Assembly (NCBI GenBank): GCA_034336665.1
Contig: JAPFBE010000002.1
Coordinates: 17,896,906 to 17,960,905 of the forward strand
DNA length: 64,000 nucleotides
DNA from: Luscinia megarhynchos
Taxonomy: Eukaryota; Chordata; Aves; Passeriformes; Turdidae
Reading direction: 5' to 3'
The notes under the pieces were generated by a model. The model saw only the letters and a list, made by a program, of their open reading frames with translations, was not told the origin of the DNA and did no database searches. Both the position numbers and the translations under genes were made by a program. Positions within the stretch are counted from its first letter, which is position 1; each line of letters starts with the position of its first letter. Positions 48,932 through 61,068 of this stretch are shown here, one piece after another.

Positions 48932-51900
48932 ATTTACCCCTCTGAGATGAACATATTCTTTTACTGTAGGTGATAATTTTAAGCTCCTCCTGAGGGCTGC
49001 AACTCCTGGTGCTAGAGGCATTTTTGTAAAAGAGCAAAAGACTAATTCCCCTCTAGGAAAAAAAGCTTTCTGCAAAAGCTGTGCAATGCAGCAATTTATT
49101 GTGTCTGTATACCAAAAATACTGCAGTATTTTACCTACCAAAAATGACAAAAAATATCCAATAATGAAGGTGCTAAGTCTCCCTGAAGGGTAACTGTTCT
49201 TCTCTGCAGATTATTATGCTGCCTTGGCTTAGTATATCATCACAGGACCATTGGATCATTCCAATGATCCAGTGTTGGGGAGATCATCTAGTCCAGCTCA
49301 CTCATCAAATACAAGCAACAGTATGAACTCAGAACTTTAAAAATCCTGAAGAGTCCACAAAGACTGTAGATCTGCCATGAGCTGACAAAGTTTGTCTTTC
49401 TGTGGTTACACAGGTCCTGATGGTCTTTGGCCGTGTCCCTGTGACATGGATAACAGTGGGGGCCTGGACTCTGGTCTGCCTTGCTGTGAAGCCATTCCAC
49501 AGCAAAGGAGAAGAGCTGTCTGGACACAGTTCAGTTACGTGATATTAAATCAATTAGCTTAGTTTGACAAAAGGCAAAAGTAAATAGAGAGTACATCAGT
49601 TTTATTCTTTTGAGTTAATTTATTGCTATTTTCAGTAGGTTTCCTAGATTGAAAATATTGTATGAGAATTACTTCATTTTATTTTACTCATTTACCTAGA
49701 TATTTCTCCTTCCTAAAAAGTGTTAAAATATATTTAAGGCCCTATTTGGTACATTTATTGCCTTTCCACTTACAGACATAATTTCCCTGTGACAGCTATC
49801 ATTAATGGGAAAAAAATTTAAAGAGGACTTCATAATGTTGCAGTGGCAACAAAGAAGAAATACTTTTTAAATTGTTCCATAATTTGTTTTTAGATTTGTT
49901 CTTCCTGAGGAATGCTCCATTGTCTTTGCCTTTCAGAAGGAGAGGGAGCCCTTCTAAGATGACATGGAGATAAAGGACAGAGATGGGGCTGACCAGTTCA
50001 AGCTAATTCTTTATGGGGAGAGCAAGGCAGTATCTGCAGTGCAGCTGAAGAGGGGTCTGGCAGTGAGAGACCCATCTTTGGGGACAGGGGACAGGTTTAG
50101 GAGGGAGCCTGGCACAAACTTGCAAGGGGAAGCCTGCTCACTGTGTGTGTGTAGCCCCTGTCAGTCCCTACAGGGCAAGGAGGGCAGGTGGAGATGGTGC
50201 CCTGGCAAGGTAAGCCAGGGCAATGTTATCCCCCTGGGTGATCAAAAGGACCTTACTCTGTGTGTAGATCTCCACTGGATCTCAGCTGCCAAAAGCTGGC
50301 CTGTGCATGGCTTTGGTTGTGTGCTGTAATAGCAGGAATTTATTACTTCATCACCTTGGGATTACTGTGATAGAAACAGAGCTGTAGCTAGGGGTCTGAG
50401 AACAGTGTTTGTTTTACTTCAGGTGCAAAGGATGTGCTCACAGTAACTAGAATTGACTGGCTCAAGTCTTTAAACCTTTTATTTAAAAAAAGAGACTGAT
50501 GAGTGTGTTCTGCCTTTTGCTTTGGTTCCCTCAAAATACAGAACAAGTCTCTATTCCATAGTCAAAACAACTCTGGAGACTGAAACAGGCAGCCATAGCC
50601 TTTGTCTTCCCTATGTGGCCCTGACTTGCTACAAAACCACCACTGAAACAACACAGTGCTATCCAACCTGAGAAAAGCTACATAGGAGTTCACACACAAA
50701 AAATTCTAGAAACTCACTTCCAGCTGAGATTGTTTCAGACCATACCACACTCCAAGTTGAATGCACAAGAGATTTCCTTGATGTTTAATTTTTCCACAAC
50801 TGGTTCTTACTGTGAAAGCACCACCACACCAGAAATCCACTCTATCCTGTGCAGACAAATTCACAAACCTACTGAAGTCCTTCTCCCACAAACTGGGAAT
50901 TAGTTTAATCCTGGGAAATACTCCCTATGCTAGTGAAGGTGTCTATGTGGATAAGCAGTTAGACTGGACCTAGATAGTAACTGTTCAGAAAGTTTAACAC
51001 CTGGCTTCCTGTTCACTTTTCCTGTAGATCAGTGTGCCACTGCTTGAACTTTTTGCAGATCATAACATGGCAGCAGAGGAAACCTGCTGTGAAGTTCCTG
51101 GACTGGCAAGCTGACTGACAACAAAATAAGACACCTTTGTGGTTTCTTTGCCCTGAGGTTTTAAACAAATTAATTTGCCTAGTTTTCACTGTTGTGTTTT
51201 TCCTCATGTCTTCCTTACAGGAAGATGAGCAGGCAACTTTCTTATTTTATTGATTTTTAAATATGGAAATTAGATTTATTTTTTTTTTTTACAATTTGAT
51301 ACACACAAGGCAAGTGTTTATCAAGCAATGCTTAAATGAACCAAGTTTAGCTGATCTATTCTTTAATTGTTTGCTTTCTTGTTGCATGTTTCTTCCCTTT
51401 ACCACTAGAAATGAATGTGAGAGAGAGTGTTAGTCTGGAATATATGGAAACTTCCCAAAGATTGGAGCAGTGCTTTTCAGAGAGCCAGGTCATGCCAGTT
51501 TGCCTGGTAAGAAGGGCAGACATTTACATTATAAAGCAGAGCAAGAATCGACCAATACATGAAACATAAGGGGGTTGCAAGACTGTATTACTCATTTGCT
51601 TAAAAAATTGAATTTGTTTGAAAATATTAAAGGACTAAGGTGGAAAACTGGTCCCACTGGAATCAGTAGTCTGTTCCCTGTTCTTTCTGTAAAGCCAGAA
51701 CTTAATCCTACATCTCCAGGAGGCAAAGCCTCTCTCTTTATAGCTGCAAATCAAAGTACTTCTAATTCCTCTTAATTTACCTAAGATTATAAAGAGGTGT
51801 GGTTACACATATTGAGATCTGTATCTGAATCCAAGTGTAAATTTCAGCTCTAGAGCCACTGCAAATTTAAATTTTCAGAAGGCAGGCTTTTCATAGTCTC

Positions 51901-54900
51901 TGAATACTTTTCTTCATAGGCACAATAGTTTTTACCTCCAGTGGTATACACTGGGTAGGGAGAAGTCATAAATATCAAAAACAGCAAAATGTTAGTATAT
52001 TATATATTATTCTGTAATTCTAGGATTGTAGGGAGGACAACCATGTAGTCACACCTAGGAACAGCAAATAATACTTATCTGTCAGATGTTTAGAAATGAA
52101 ATTTTTTTCATGCTCTGAATTTATTCCAGATACAAAAAAGAGTATCTTGTATTTGAACTGCATCTAACTGAAACTGATGGGGCCCTGTTAATATGGTGAA
52201 ATGTATGAAATGCTAAGAATGGCTATAAAAATCCAGATACTACAAGTAATCAGTGAGAATGACATTTTTGACACAGCTGCCCACTTCTCCACCCCATGAC
52301 CCACAGATCCCTTCAACACATCCATTGTATTTTCTTGAACAGCTTTTTAATCCAAAATTCCTTCTGTGTTTAGATAGCAAGTGTTTTCTTAATCAGACTG
52401 GAGTCCTTATCTTCTGACTGCTAGTGCTAAAAAGGCAAGAAAGTGCTGAAATCAAAGTTATACTCTTGTTCCTGAAGATGTCTAACTAAAAGCATGTGAG
52501 TGGAACACACGGGCAAACATCCAGCTTTGAAGCAGCTCCTGATTTGAGTTGGAAATAACTCCCTAGTGGTATGAAACAAGATTATTGGAGAGGATTAAAT
52601 TCACTTATATCTACAAACAAGAGCAAAAAGAAACACCAAGAAATACTGAGCAAGATGAGGAGCTTTGTTTGGCGTGCTTTGTCATTTTCACAGTGATGAA
52701 GGGTGTGTGGGATCCCAGGAGTGGATGGCAGTTCAGGGAAGTGAGTTAAAGTTTGCTTCAAAATGTTAAAGAAATCACTTTTCAGGCAAAAAAGCTTATC
52801 CTGGCAAAGATTCTATTGTTTGCTCAGGGTCCCTCAGTGCTAGGAGGTAAGAAAGGATTTCTGGGTCCCAAAGACAATACAGTGTGGCTGAAGCATTAAA
52901 TCAGTTTTAGTACTCAAAACAACTGGGATGAAGAACAAAGGGAAATAAAATGATAGCAGAAAGTAATGTCTTCCAAAACTTTACCTTCCAACACTCTGCA
53001 ACTGACTTTACTATAAAAATCCTTGCCAAAAATCTGATAGTGGCTAAAGAACTCCAGATGATTTCACAGCCTAATTTTTTTGCTATAATTACACCAAGAG
53101 GCTTGCCATGCAATCCAGTGATATCCTTGGCTACTGCCTTCTAAGATTCTTCCTTCCTGCAAGTCAGAGTTGTTGTAAAAATGAACTAGAAATAGATACT
53201 TTATTGTTCCTCCAGAACTGAAAAATAAATAGAAGTTTCATAACTCATGATAATTCTGACTTTAAAACTCTCTTAAGATTCACCTTAACTGCACAGTGAG
53301 CTTGTATCAAAGTCTATTGCCATTAACTGCCCTTTTCTAGAAGTGAATTATCCAGATGTTTTCAACTGCCTTGGCAGGAGTTAAAAGTGAGCAGGGCCAT
53401 GGAGGCTCCCCAAGAAGACTGGGCTTTATTGTATTACAGACTGCATCTTCAGTAGTGGAACTTGGGCACCAGTTTTAGGTCCCAGTGTGGCACCAACACA
53501 CGTGACAGTGCACCTGTCACGTGCCAACATGGCAGGAAGCAGCATTTTAACTTTATTTTTTTTTTACTTCTTCAAATACCATTCCCAGTTTGCTGCAAAG
53601 CCCAGCAGGAAATCCATGTCTGGAGGGAAGCTGGTAGATGGCAGGAAGATGCCCTGGACCTAAGGCCTACTCAGGGAAATCATAACTACAATTTTCCAGT
53701 GAATTATGTGGGTATCTGAGATGTGGCAGGGACAAAGGGCGGCATCATGTCCCTGCTACGAGCAGAGTCCTACTTACCAGATGCACATGGTACTATGCAA
53801 CATTCAGAGCTCAACAAGGTGTGATGAGAATTGCTAACAGAAGGCATTTCCAAGGTTTCCAGCAGAAGGAGAAAGCCTTGTTTTTAGGAGCCACTTTCGT
53901 TTCCAGAATCAGGATAGAAGGAAGAAAGATCTTCATAAATACTTATGAGACATGCTCACCAAAATTTTGAGAGAGCTCAAGATCCAAGTCTGAATTTAAT
54001 TTAAAGATATTTCAAATACTAAAATTAAAGGACTATAAAGCAGGAAAACCTCAGAAAATCTGCTCCAAAAATGATCTTTAGAAGATGAATAAGCCTGAAG
54101 TGTCATATGGGGGGGAGTAGGGAGTACAGGTGGGGGGCAAAATTACAAATCTCACACTAAGTATTTATTAAAATAACTAAAGAAAATTAATGCACTATTA
54201 ATGTCAAGTAAAATCAAGCAAATGTATAACTGACTTTTTATGCAGCCTCTGAGCATATTAGTGGAGAACTCGAGACACTGTCTCCATTTTATATCCTCTG
54301 GAACAAGTTTAATTTCTGGTTAAGAGAGAACTGAAAAGAGTTCTTGCTTGACTTGTGAATATAAGTAAAATGTCTACAGATGTAAATAGAGCCTGATTCA
54401 AACAGCAGTGGGAATCTTTTCTTGCTGGGAACTTGAGAGTACTAATTCAGCTAGCAGCCTGTAATTGTCCTCAAAGCACTTTCCACATGTACCCATAAGA
54501 AATCAAATTAGTTTTATATTAGTGGCATTTGCCATCTCCTGAACTTGCTCCTCCAGATGTAGAATTCTCAGCCATTCATCACTGCATCAGCAAGTGGTGA
54601 CAGTTTACTTTCATATCCAACAGTTGTGTCCACTAGAAAGCCTGATCTCCCTCAGGCTTTTTATGCTTATACAATTAATTTTTGTGTTTTTTTAAAAGTG
54701 ACTCCTGAAATATTAGCCATTCTTTAGCTTCCTCTGCCAATAGTTCCTCTGCCCCTTGCCAGAAGTGTGATGTAGCTTACTTGAACACAGTGATGAGAGC
54801 TCTGAGAGAAATGCCCCAGTGATGCTCAATCCAGTTGTCACTGATTTCATCCTTTCTAAAGCTCACAATCACACAGCCCCACATGTGTGCAACACAAGCA

Positions 54901-56984
54901 ACTTGGTCCCATTCAAAAATTCCCATATTTGCTAGTCTCAAGGCCTTGAAAAGATGAGCTTTGGCAAAGATATCTCCCATCTCCCAAGACGAGTTCCTCA
55001 CCACCACAAATTCCAAGATCACCATGATTGCTGTGGAGTCCCAAATAGAAGGAATTTTCTCTTAATTACCATCTGCCATAGGTCACAGTTGTTCAAACTC
55101 TTTACACCTACCAGATGACCAATCTGTGATGTCATCTGACAACTGAGCAATTTGGTGCAGACTCTGGACATGAACACTAGGAGCCACACCAGAAGGTGTG
55201 GCAATACCCAGATATCCATCCCAAGTGCTGGAATACAGGATGGCATCACAGGTAGATAAGGGTAACCAAGCCCTGATCCCTCAAATTGCCTAATCAAGGG
55301 TGTGTAGGTGTGTGGCTTTTCCATTAACTTGGCCTGCTAAGTGCATCACTCATGGGATTGACATCCCTTCAAAATGCCCACTTTGTCAAATGGCTTCAGT
55401 AGAGCCTGCCCACCCTGCTTTTACAACCTGTTCAGTTTTTCTAGTAGAAGCAGCTCAAATATCCCAGCCCATGGGTCCATAGATATACTGAGGTATTTTT
55501 CTGGAACTGTCTAGATCGATAATATTGAGAGATTGCCATTAATTTACCACAATAGACAGCCACTGTTCACATAGGAATCCTTTGCAGGCTGGGTGTAAAA
55601 CTGTGGCACTTCTCCCCCTGTGTCAGATCACAAAGAGATCTATAAAATTTCAGAAAAAAAAATTGTGTTCCTCCCAAGGTTCACTTAACAGAACCCAGTC
55701 ATCTGCAAAGGCCAGTGTTGTCAAGTGTGTCTAACAATGCTGGGACTCATCCCCTTCCTCCTCCAACTGGCACAGCAGAGGGTCCACAGACAAGAATATA
55801 CTTGGCAACATTAGATTGTAATCTTTAATAGCAATCTGAAAGAAATGGAGGCTCTAAAGTTTCCAGGCTATAGATAAGTGCATTCCTCCTACTCTCCTCC
55901 ATACACACCCCTCAAATTATTTTCCAGAAACACTGACAGTGCTAGATCAATTACAAACATGTGCTAAATGCTGTGAACAGATTTACAGATGAAAAAAGAG
56001 TTAGACAGGTTTAAAGATTTTCCTGCTATTTCCTAAATGTAAATATTTATAGCTACATTTTAAAATTGAGCTGAATTTAATAATACAGTTTTAAAAATAA
56101 AACCATATGAAAAAGAAACTTTGGATTATGTTTTTAAACCCCTTAGCTCAGCCAAGAAATCAAGGACTATCCCAGTTCTATCCTTGGCTGCTGGTAAAAA
56201 CTTTCCAGTACTTTGATTTCATAGGAGAAAAAAAATAAAAAAGAACAACCACATTATTCTTGATCTAATTGGAAAAAAAAATTTAAATCTGCAATATTTT
56301 GAAAAAGAGAAACCTAATCCACCTAGACTTAATGGTGAGCCTGACCCCAGAGGGACCAAAGAGATTGTTTGGAGTGAAAGAAACAGCTGGGAAAGCAGGT
56401 AGGAATCCAAAAGCCCCTAGGGTCAGTTCACAAAGAAGAGTTGTGGCCAGATGTGTTTCTCTTATTTTGTGCCCTGCAAGAGACAAAAGCTTTAAGAGGT
56501 AAAAGGGCAATTTGGGTAGAGGTGTCTCTGGCTTAGACAGATGCCATGGTCTTGGAGATAATGTTCACACTGAATGACAGCCACCTTTTATGGAATACTT
56601 TCATCCTCTATTTACCATCAATTCAACCATTAAATGAGATGCTTTAGGAGTGGAAAGCTTTGCATACAGTATGGGGCTTATTTGTAAACAGATAACAATA
56701 CTCAGCAGCAGCAGCAGGTTCCATCTATTTACTGCTGTAGCTGTGCTGCAATGTCAGTACTCATTTAATTTCTGTAAGAATCTGAGTTTGTCCGACAGTT
56801 CCCACCATACAGACAGAAAATGGGATGTGTCCCTAGGCCTTGGTGAGAGAAAAGGTACAAGTTGCATGTTGAAAGAAAGGGATAAAAAGTTGCTTTGTCC
56901 CTCAGCTGTCTTCTCAGTTCCAGGGAAGCCAGCCACTCTCCCTTAAGCATGTGCCCTGTGGTGATTAAATGATAAAGCCCTAAA
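48932..56984. other. Non-coding AT-rich intergenic DNA
   Basis: No exon of SNRNP48 or any other gene was recognised. Two abutting minus-strand frames at 54777-55324 and a Cys-containing plus-strand frame at 55300-55482 are unexplained. Confidence 0.55.
49246..49330 (-). mobile_element. Possible CR1 3'-end scrap, minus orientation
   Basis: The segment gagatcatctagtccagctc resembles the reverse complement of a CR1 3' end. The rest of the match is weak and the boundaries are a guess. A 20-bp palindrome (49252-49271) overlaps its edge. Confidence 0.35.
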
Positions 56985-57095
56985 TGTGGCACTTAGGGAC
57001 ATGGTTTGGGGGTGGACTTGACAGTGTTAGGTTAACAGCTGGACTCAAAGATCTCAGAGGCCTTCACTGTCCTCAGTGATTCTACAACCTGCATG
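56985..57095 (+). mobile_element. CR1 LINE tail remnant
   Basis: This is a short remnant with gtggcacttagggacatggt, a degraded gttggactcaaagatctcag-like block and a terminal cagtgattctacaac. It is older and more diverged than the other CR1 pieces here. Confidence 0.75.
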
Positions 57096-60000
57096 AGGAG
57101 GGTGCTGCACATACTGGAGAATCTAAGAGAAAGCATGCCCTTACTCAGTGCTTTGCTGCTCAATTTCCACTGACCTCCTAATCCCCACTGGTACTTCTCA
57201 TGTGTACATGCTAGGTTTGGATCCTCCTCAAATTTTACACTAGTACAGTTTCACCCTGTGTCACAGAGTCACTCCTGGTCAAAGCAGCAGGAATTAGACT
57301 CATATATTGGCCACATAAAAAAAAAGACCATTTTTGAGCGTAGCATTATTCTGAGAGCTTTACACAGCATGTAAATTCTGCTCATTTCAGAACAGCTGAG
57401 GATCACAGAAAAGTCAGAAAAGCAAATTACTCTTCCAGATTTATATTATAAAAATGTATATAAATTGGAACCAACTCAACCCAAAAACCGATCAAAACCC
57501 ACCTTCTGCCTAAATACTTACAATTTGCTAGTAATTTAAACATTGTTATATTGAGTCATATTGCTGCTCTTCTGTAAATCTCCCCAACCCCATTCTATAT
57601 TCATAAGGCTGGACTATTAATTAATCATGGCAGTGCACGTTTCCAAATAGTTTAAGATGGACAAAATTACATTTTGAGTTGTGCAAACCTCATGGTGCAT
57701 TGCACACTTCTGGCCCTAACCAGCAGTCATTTCCCAGCCTCAAAATAGGACAGCAAAATTTGCAACATCAAGGCCATTAAATCAGACAGTAAAACCCTCA
57801 TGAATGAATTGCTGTGCTGCTCAGAGCAAAGACCAATTCTCTAAAGAGTTTAGCCTGCTAATGAGAACCCTCCCCAGCCACCGTGTCAAGTCAGCACCCT
57901 GGGCACACATTTGCCATTGAGCAAGGTGAGAATCACCTACCCAGAGGCACAAGGAAGAAGCAAGAGGCAGCAAATTCAGAGGAGTGAGTGGCTGGAAAGT
58001 ATGAGCCTTCCAACAAGTACACCCAGCTCAGCACTTCTGAACAGGGAAGTGCTCACAGCTACAGGCTGAACCAGCAGGTACACTCAGGCTTTTCAATATC
58101 AAGGAGTTACTGTCTCAGCAGCAATCATCCAAAGCTGCCAGCCTTTCTTTTTAAAATGCATTAATGGAGTTCATTCCACCTTCGGTGCTAAAGAGGAACA
58201 GATCTTATGAACATCCTGCCCCAAACACACAGCAGCAGCCCCCAACTCATGCCCATGCTCCTGCTACACCCGACTACAACAAACCACAGCCTCCAAGCCC
58301 CCTCCCTGGGCTCTCCCAGCCCAGAAATGCTGAGCAATGCTGCAAACACAGCCTCCACACTGCCCTTGCCAGGTGTGCTCACCTGCCACGTCTGTCTCTG
58401 CCAGCTGACCGCCCACAGGGCTGCAAATGGAAAAAAGATATTCCTCCAAACTTCCTTCCTCAGCACCTTTTGATGGTGGAAGAAAACTCTCCACTTATCT
58501 CCTTAGCATCCCACATCAGCTGTGTCCTGAACCACCTGCTGCCTACTCTGGCTCAGCTGCTACTCAGACCCTGGGCACCTGAGTCACACCTCTGGCCACA
58601 TAAAGCCACTAACACCACACCAGCAGCTGCTGCTGGAATGTGTGCAAGGAGAAAGCACTGTCACCATCATTTCTGTGATACTGCCTCCTATTTCAGTCAC
58701 TATGAGAGGAGAAACTGTTGACTGAGCAGTAAGAAAGGTAGTGTGCAAGATGGAGCTTTAAACAAGGTGACAGAGATGCCAGGAATGCCTTGAATGAAAA
58801 AGGGAAGCCCAGCCTGCTGTGGAGTGTGCAGGATTTCTCAGTCCATGCAAAACTGCAGGGGTGTGTGCATCCAACAGTGAACTTTCCTTTAGTAGTGACC
58901 AGCTTTATTCTTACTGTAGACCTTAGGAACCCCACAGTCATTTAAAGCTGCAGAATCAGTCTGGGATTATATTAAGCAGTGATTTTTTATTTTTTTTTAA
59001 ACAGAGTCTTTTCTCCCTAGCAGTCAGAAAGCCTTTCAGACATTGACTCTTCCTCTCGGGTACAGCCAATAAACTCAGCCGTAGAGAGGTATCTCCAAAG
59101 CTGTGAAGACAGGATGCACTTTCTCACCTACTTTCTGTGGAGGTCTCCAACACTGACCTGTAAGAGTCCCAGTAATTTCTTAGTCCAGTAACTGAAGACA
59201 CTTTATATATGGCAGAAATTTTATACACATCCCTCATCTCCAGAAAACATGGGAAATGCTTCTCAGACTAGAGAGTAAATGTTATCCAGAGACAGCAGGA
59301 TCAGAACATGTGCTATTCCTTACTGCAGAAAAGAAACATTCTACAAAAAAAATAGGCAGCATAATTAACAGTTAACATTTATGCCCATCATCTATCTATA
59401 ACAACTAAAATTCATAGATCAGCAGGGTTCCTACATGGTTCATGGCTAAAAGGTGTATGTGCTTTGAACAACTTAATGGAAGAAATTATTTCAGCTACTG
59501 GCAAATTATACTAAGTTTTGTCACTAAAGTGCTGTATAAAACCATAGTGTGTCACTGAAGCAGTTGCATAAAACCATACTAAATTCTTGTAACTGATCAA
59601 TCACCTTGCTGAGAACATTGTGCCTACCCAGAGGTACCTGCACTGTGAGCCACAAGGGAGAGGACAGGACAGCCTCCATGTATACAAATAATTTTCTGGA
59701 CTGGCTGAAGTGATTTCAAATCACTCTTGTGTCCTCTAATACTGTGGTCATTTAGTCCTGCTCTGGTTTCTCAGCTCAGATAAAAGCAGTCAGCAGGACA
59801 CCAGCAGCCTATGTAAAACTGATGACAGCAAGATATCATCCAGGCACTGGTACACTACCATGGTTTTCTCAACCTAGACCTTTGGAAGCCAACAGAAGAG
59901 GCAGAAAGACGTTACTAGAGGCAATTGTTCAGGTTTTTAAAGATGTTCCTGTGCCACAGTTGGACAGCTAAGCCAGCCAGTTTTTTGTTCTGCTCATTGT

Positions 60001-60369
60001 CCAAAGTTGCATGGATGTGTAAGGGAAAATCTGACTCAGTCCCTTGTAGCTGCAGAGACAATGAGCTGGATCACAAGCAGAAAAAATATGCTTCCCATTA
60101 TCATCATCAACTCTATAAACAAGTGTGCAAACAGGCATTCTGCTTCTGGGGCATAGCTTCTATTATTGGTGTTATCTTCATTTTCCTACTGAAAAATCAG
60201 AATTAGAAGTCCTCATTTTTAAAAGTGATGGCTCAGCATCATGAAATGCAATGTGCCTGCACACTTTTTACAACAAAGCTAATGTCTGCTTCTTTTAAAA
60301 ACGGTTCTTTCTCTAACTTGCACTTCCAAGAACATCCACAGGTAAAATTATTAAGTACACACCAAATAC
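57096..60369. other. Intergenic DNA 3' of DSP
   Basis: This holds two open frames on the plus strand longer than expected, at 58164-58721 (185 codons, Pro/His/Ser-rich, unrecognised) and 59925-60206 (93 codons with a hydrophobic end). There is no supporting splice site, CpG island or homology that I can name. I do not call them genes. Confidence 0.5.
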
Positions 60370-61068
60370 TTTGAAACTTCTGAAGTTTATTGTCCAGAAT
60401 AGCTCACATGGTACAGTTGGATTTTTTTATTTTCTTTGTTACAGGGAAATCAAGCAAAACAGTAGAAAATGTATGGGTTAACAGTAAAACAAAAGCCCAG
60501 TCTAATAATAGCCCTTTACATCCACCAAGTTATACTTCAGAAAATGGCTAGCCAAACATAAAGAAGTAGAGCATCTGAAAGACAGTTTCATGTTTATGGT
60601 ATAGATTCTAAACCAGTATTACGGGCATTTTCTGTCCATATTGTTAGTACCTTTTTTCCATAATAGCAAATTGAAAAAGGTCTATGTATATGAATAAAAA
60701 GTTAACTACTGCAAGACTTTCAAACCTCAATTATCACCTTATAGGTTGATAGTTACGGATAACAAGAGAAGGCACATGACACAGTATTTAAAATATACAG
60801 AGACCTATTAAAATTCAAAGACTAAAAGGAAATGGGAACCGAAACTCAAAATTCACAAATATTACTTTTGCATTCCCTAGTCTATATTCTAGAAGTTTGC
60901 ACTCAAGCATTTTACAGCTGTTTCAGAAGAAAAGTGTAACACACTCAGAAAAGACTTCAAGGCTTTGCTTTGAGTTACTTTGTAGGTGTTTTTCTTTTTT
61001 CTTTTAGTAAATGGAATATAGGATAATCTAAACAATACTAAAATGCAGACACATTCCCTCACTTGTTA
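60370..61068 (-). other. DSP: DSP 3' untranslated region (approximate end)
   Basis: This AT-rich stretch follows the DSP stop codon. Two AATAAA hexamers on the minus strand lie at 60426-60431 and 60386-60391. The second is followed by an A/T-rich context suited to cleavage near 60365-60375. This gives a 3' UTR of about 0.7 kb, close to what I recall for mammalian DSP. The end is inferred from the signal only, without transcript evidence. Confidence 0.65.
60386..60391 (-). terminator. DSP: Likely poly(A) signal of DSP (AATAAA)
   Basis: The plus strand reads tttatt here, so the minus strand reads AATAAA about 680 nt after the DSP stop. A second AATAAA at 60426-60431 could be used instead or as well. 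It is the most distal canonical signal seen before the sequence becomes ordinary intergenic DNA. Confidence 0.55.
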
